From Cristatella mucedo (taxonomy: Eukaryota > Bryozoa > Phylactolaemata > Cristatellidae), in contig WPIO01000011.1 of assembly GCA_009760855.2 (NCBI GenBank), positions 3,772,501-3,836,500 of the forward strand: a stretch of 64,000 nt of DNA, in the 5' to 3' direction. The notes under the pieces were generated by a model. It saw nothing but the letters and a program-made list of their open reading frames with translations, had not been told where the DNA came from and did no database searches. Within the stretch, counting starts at the first letter, position 1, and each line of letters opens with the position of its first letter. This document shows positions 61,520 through 64,000 of the stretch, in pieces. Both the position numbers and the translations under genes were made by a program.

Positions 61520-62910
61520 CTACAAAGACTATTTGGATGTTTCGCAGGAGAGTTTTGCACAGCGCGCTCAAAGCCAAAGTGGTTTTCGGTACGCATTTGG
61601 TACCCAGAAGACTTCATCTCACTCCACAAAGAGAAAATGAGAATCAGAAGCCGAGTCTGGAGGGCAGTTGAGGTAGTAGTGAGTTTTGTGGAAGTAGCAG
61701 CTCAGGATGGCTTGAAAGGGTGTGTCATAGTCGGCAGTAGGAGAGATGTCTTTGCGTAAGAATTGTGGAAGTGAGTTCCACAGTCTAAAACCTGCATAGC
61801 AAAAGCTTCTGTCGCCAACGGTCTTTAAGTGGAGGAATGAAGCAGCTAATGTATTGTCCATACAGGGCCTGAGGCGACGCGGAGGCTGAAACTGGTTCAG
61901 CAGTTCAGCTAGGTATGAAGGAGCCTAGCCGCGGCGTGCTTGTGGATCAGCGTAAGAACTTTCCTCTGTATCCTTTGATCAACCTGCAGCCTTCCAATCT
62001 CTTTCGGCAAAGGAGACGCATGGTCAAAACTCTTGGATTTGTAAACCAGCCTCCTTTCAGCCACATTCATCACCAGCTGCAGTGGCCTGGTGGTATTTTT
62101 CCGTAGCTCAGCTAAAAGGAAATTGCAATACAGATCAAGACAGAGCCAGGGAGCTTTTTTTTGCAACACTCCGTGGAAGGAAGTTCCTAATCTTATCTGG
62201 GGATTGAAAGAAATCTGACTAGCTGCGAAAGCAGCCTTCTTAACGAAGCTATTGCCCATATTTAGGCAGCTCACAAAGGCGACACGTAAATTCTGAGCAC
62301 AATGTGACGGTTGCCTTCTAGTCCAGACACACGCTTGGGGAGTCCTGTGAGTAGCAGTGTCGTTGAATTGTCGTTTAGGTATAAAGGGCATTCTCCGACG
62401 TCCAGGATCGATTGCGAGGCAAGCATTCAGTTTATCAATCGCTGCAGCAGATTCTGACGATTTAAATCGCAAATACAGCTGAGTATTTTAAGAATAGAAA
62501 TCTATTCCACGGGCTCGAATAAGTTTTCCCTTTGGGCTCAGTACGAATGGGAGGACAGCGAAGAACCGTGGACGGCGCCCCTTGCTGCACTGCACAGGTG
62601 ACTGGTCTGGTAAATGAAACCTGACCCCAACACGACACGAATTGAACACGACCGGACAAGTACGATTTGAACCGCGTCATTTGAACTACGTCATTTGAAC
62701 CACGTCATTTGAACCACGCTTTGTCTGCTAGATCAATCGTTGTTTTCAATCGCTCAAGACGAATATCGTTATCAATATTGTCGAAGGCAGCCGATGTATG
62801 TAGCAGCGCGAGGGCAGTGATATTCCATTCATTGTTTCTGCATAGGATGGCATTAGTTACACGGACGAGAGCAGTTTGAGTTGAATTCTGCCGTTTGAAC
62901 CCCGATTAAA
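61520..62910 (-). mobile_element. L2 LINE type B, decayed copy
   Basis: Inverted. It contains TVGDRSFCYAGFRLWNSLPQ, then a thumb segment with VDQRIQRKVLTLIHK, then MTRFKSYLSGRVQFVSCWGQ with the GVPQGS motif decayed to AVQQGA. A remnant of the AAFDNID motif lies near 62790. Many frameshifts. Confidence 0.7.
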
Positions 62911-64000
62911 ATTGTTTCAATTTAAAGGGCAAGGACGCTCGGGCAAGTTTTCGCTTACATTTCTTTTCTAGTTTTCGCCGGAGCGTTTGAGAAGAAAGAG
63001 GGAGAGCTAAGATTGAGTAGAGGCAGCATGCACCCTGCAGGTGCATCCTTTAGACTGCTGGTGATCGCTCAGCTGCACTGTGTGAAGGCACGTCAGTGTA
63101 TGAACAACAACCTCGCTGACTCCTGATCATATTACTAATGACGAGATAATGGTTCAAAATCTGCATTCAGCAGAATCACTAACAACTGAGTTTACACACT
63201 CGACCTATTAAATTTTGAAAAACGCGCTCTGCGTTTTCGGCTAAACTGCCTTCCAAATTAATAACAATAAAGCATAGATATGGTTATACAGCAGCTCCGT
63301 GCTTTCCGTATTTGCAAACGTTCTGCTCAATGGAGCCCAGTGAGAGGAAGTTACGACAAGCTACTTGGCGCATGTTAGCTACCTACTTAGAATCTTGATG
63401 AGGTAGAGAATCTGAGCAACTTTTCTCGTACCATGATAATTTCACGACATGGTCACAATTAAAAACGAAACAACTCTTTTGAAAACCACTGTAGGCAGCT
63501 GCGGAGCCAGCGGGAAGTGGGACATTTACCCCCCCCCCTCCCCATAGCGGGGCAGTAACCTGGGCCGCTCTTTATTCCTACGCCCCTCCCCCCGACCGTC
63601 AGCAGCGACGAAATTATACGTAATTTCGCGCTCATGAGCAACCTCCGAGCTCGCATGAGTTTGCACTACGATTTCTCGTCAGTTGCAGGTCTTGCCCAAA
63701 TGCATGAAAATCTTGTAGGTCTTGCTACCCCTATTTTACATCATTTCTGTCAAAGGGCGAGCACGCCGCCTATCATAAACTATGGACTTGATGCTTCGAC
63801 AGTCGAGGATCCCCTTAGATCGGCATTATGTCAAAATAGCAACAATTCCTTATTGTACAGGCTGCAATGTCTTATATGGCTATCCTCTAAGCACTTCAGG
63901 AAATCCACAGAGCTCCTATGAACTGCTACTTTCAATATTACACATATATCCGGATTGCAGTTGAAAGGGACTCTCTCTCTCTCTCTCTCTAATAGTCTGC
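62911..64000. other. Right end, no gene assigned
   Basis: A C/G homopolymer-rich patch lies at 63527-63595. Frames at 63634-63964 (plus) contain KIATIPYCTGCNVLYGYPLS, which looks somewhat protein-like with a C-x-x-C pair, but no family is recognised. A CT tract begins at 63972. Confidence 0.3.

Noticed and set aside
63782-63964. Possible transposase or zinc-ribbon fragment with a C-x-x-C pair
   Set aside because: Too short and at the window edge; no further motif supports it.

Overview
The window is nuclear DNA of an invertebrate animal, most likely a bilaterian. Short exons are separated by long introns with GT-AG borders and consistent phases. AATAAA signals, very abundant (CT/GA)n microsatellites, L2-clade LINEs, tRNA-derived SINEs and a hAT-type element are present. 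No bacterial operons or ribosome binding sites were seen. The neuropeptide candidate on the right favours a protostome, but the species cannot be named from this sequence.

0-18 kb: one plus-strand gene, entered from the 5' side. It encodes a diverged POMGNT1-like glycosyltransferase of family GT13, with an ILEI/PANDER-type stem domain. About 13 coding exons were found between 242 and 16198, nearly all joined by matching phases. Its introns hold LINE fragments, SINEs and microsatellites, and a poly(A) signal lies at 17677. 18-33 kb: mostly repeats, including L2 LINEs of two subfamilies, SINEs and a perfect 21-bp hairpin, plus two weak minus-strand coding-like stretches. 33-37 kb: a GC-rich, CpG-rich block. 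It contains an intact minus-strand ORF (33712 to 33221) with the architecture of a neuropeptide precursor; one predicted amidated peptide ends in EFLamide, the arthropod form of the TRH/EFLGamide family.

37-47 kb: more L2 copies, (GA)n arrays, a decayed stretch with an EF-hand, SINEs and a G-rich minisatellite. 47.6-55.8 kb: an AT-rich island unlike its surroundings, with broken ORFs on both strands. It includes a Polinton/Maverick-type integrase, a fibre-like protein with repeated MTGDL-type motifs, a YqaJ-like nuclease and a capsid-like protein. I read it as a degraded integrated DNA-virus-like element, later hit by a hAT-type element (48352-48669, with target-site duplication) and by an L2 LINE (52.5-55.05 kb). 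55.8-64 kb: dispersed repeats, a (GGA)n array and several truncated LINEs, one of them inserted into a SINE.

The LINE and SINE families appear linked. The tRNA-derived SINE family S2 carries the same 3' tail as the L2-type A LINEs (a segment resembling GGGCGCTTTATCAAGTG followed by ATT repeats), which suggests LINE-dependent mobilisation.
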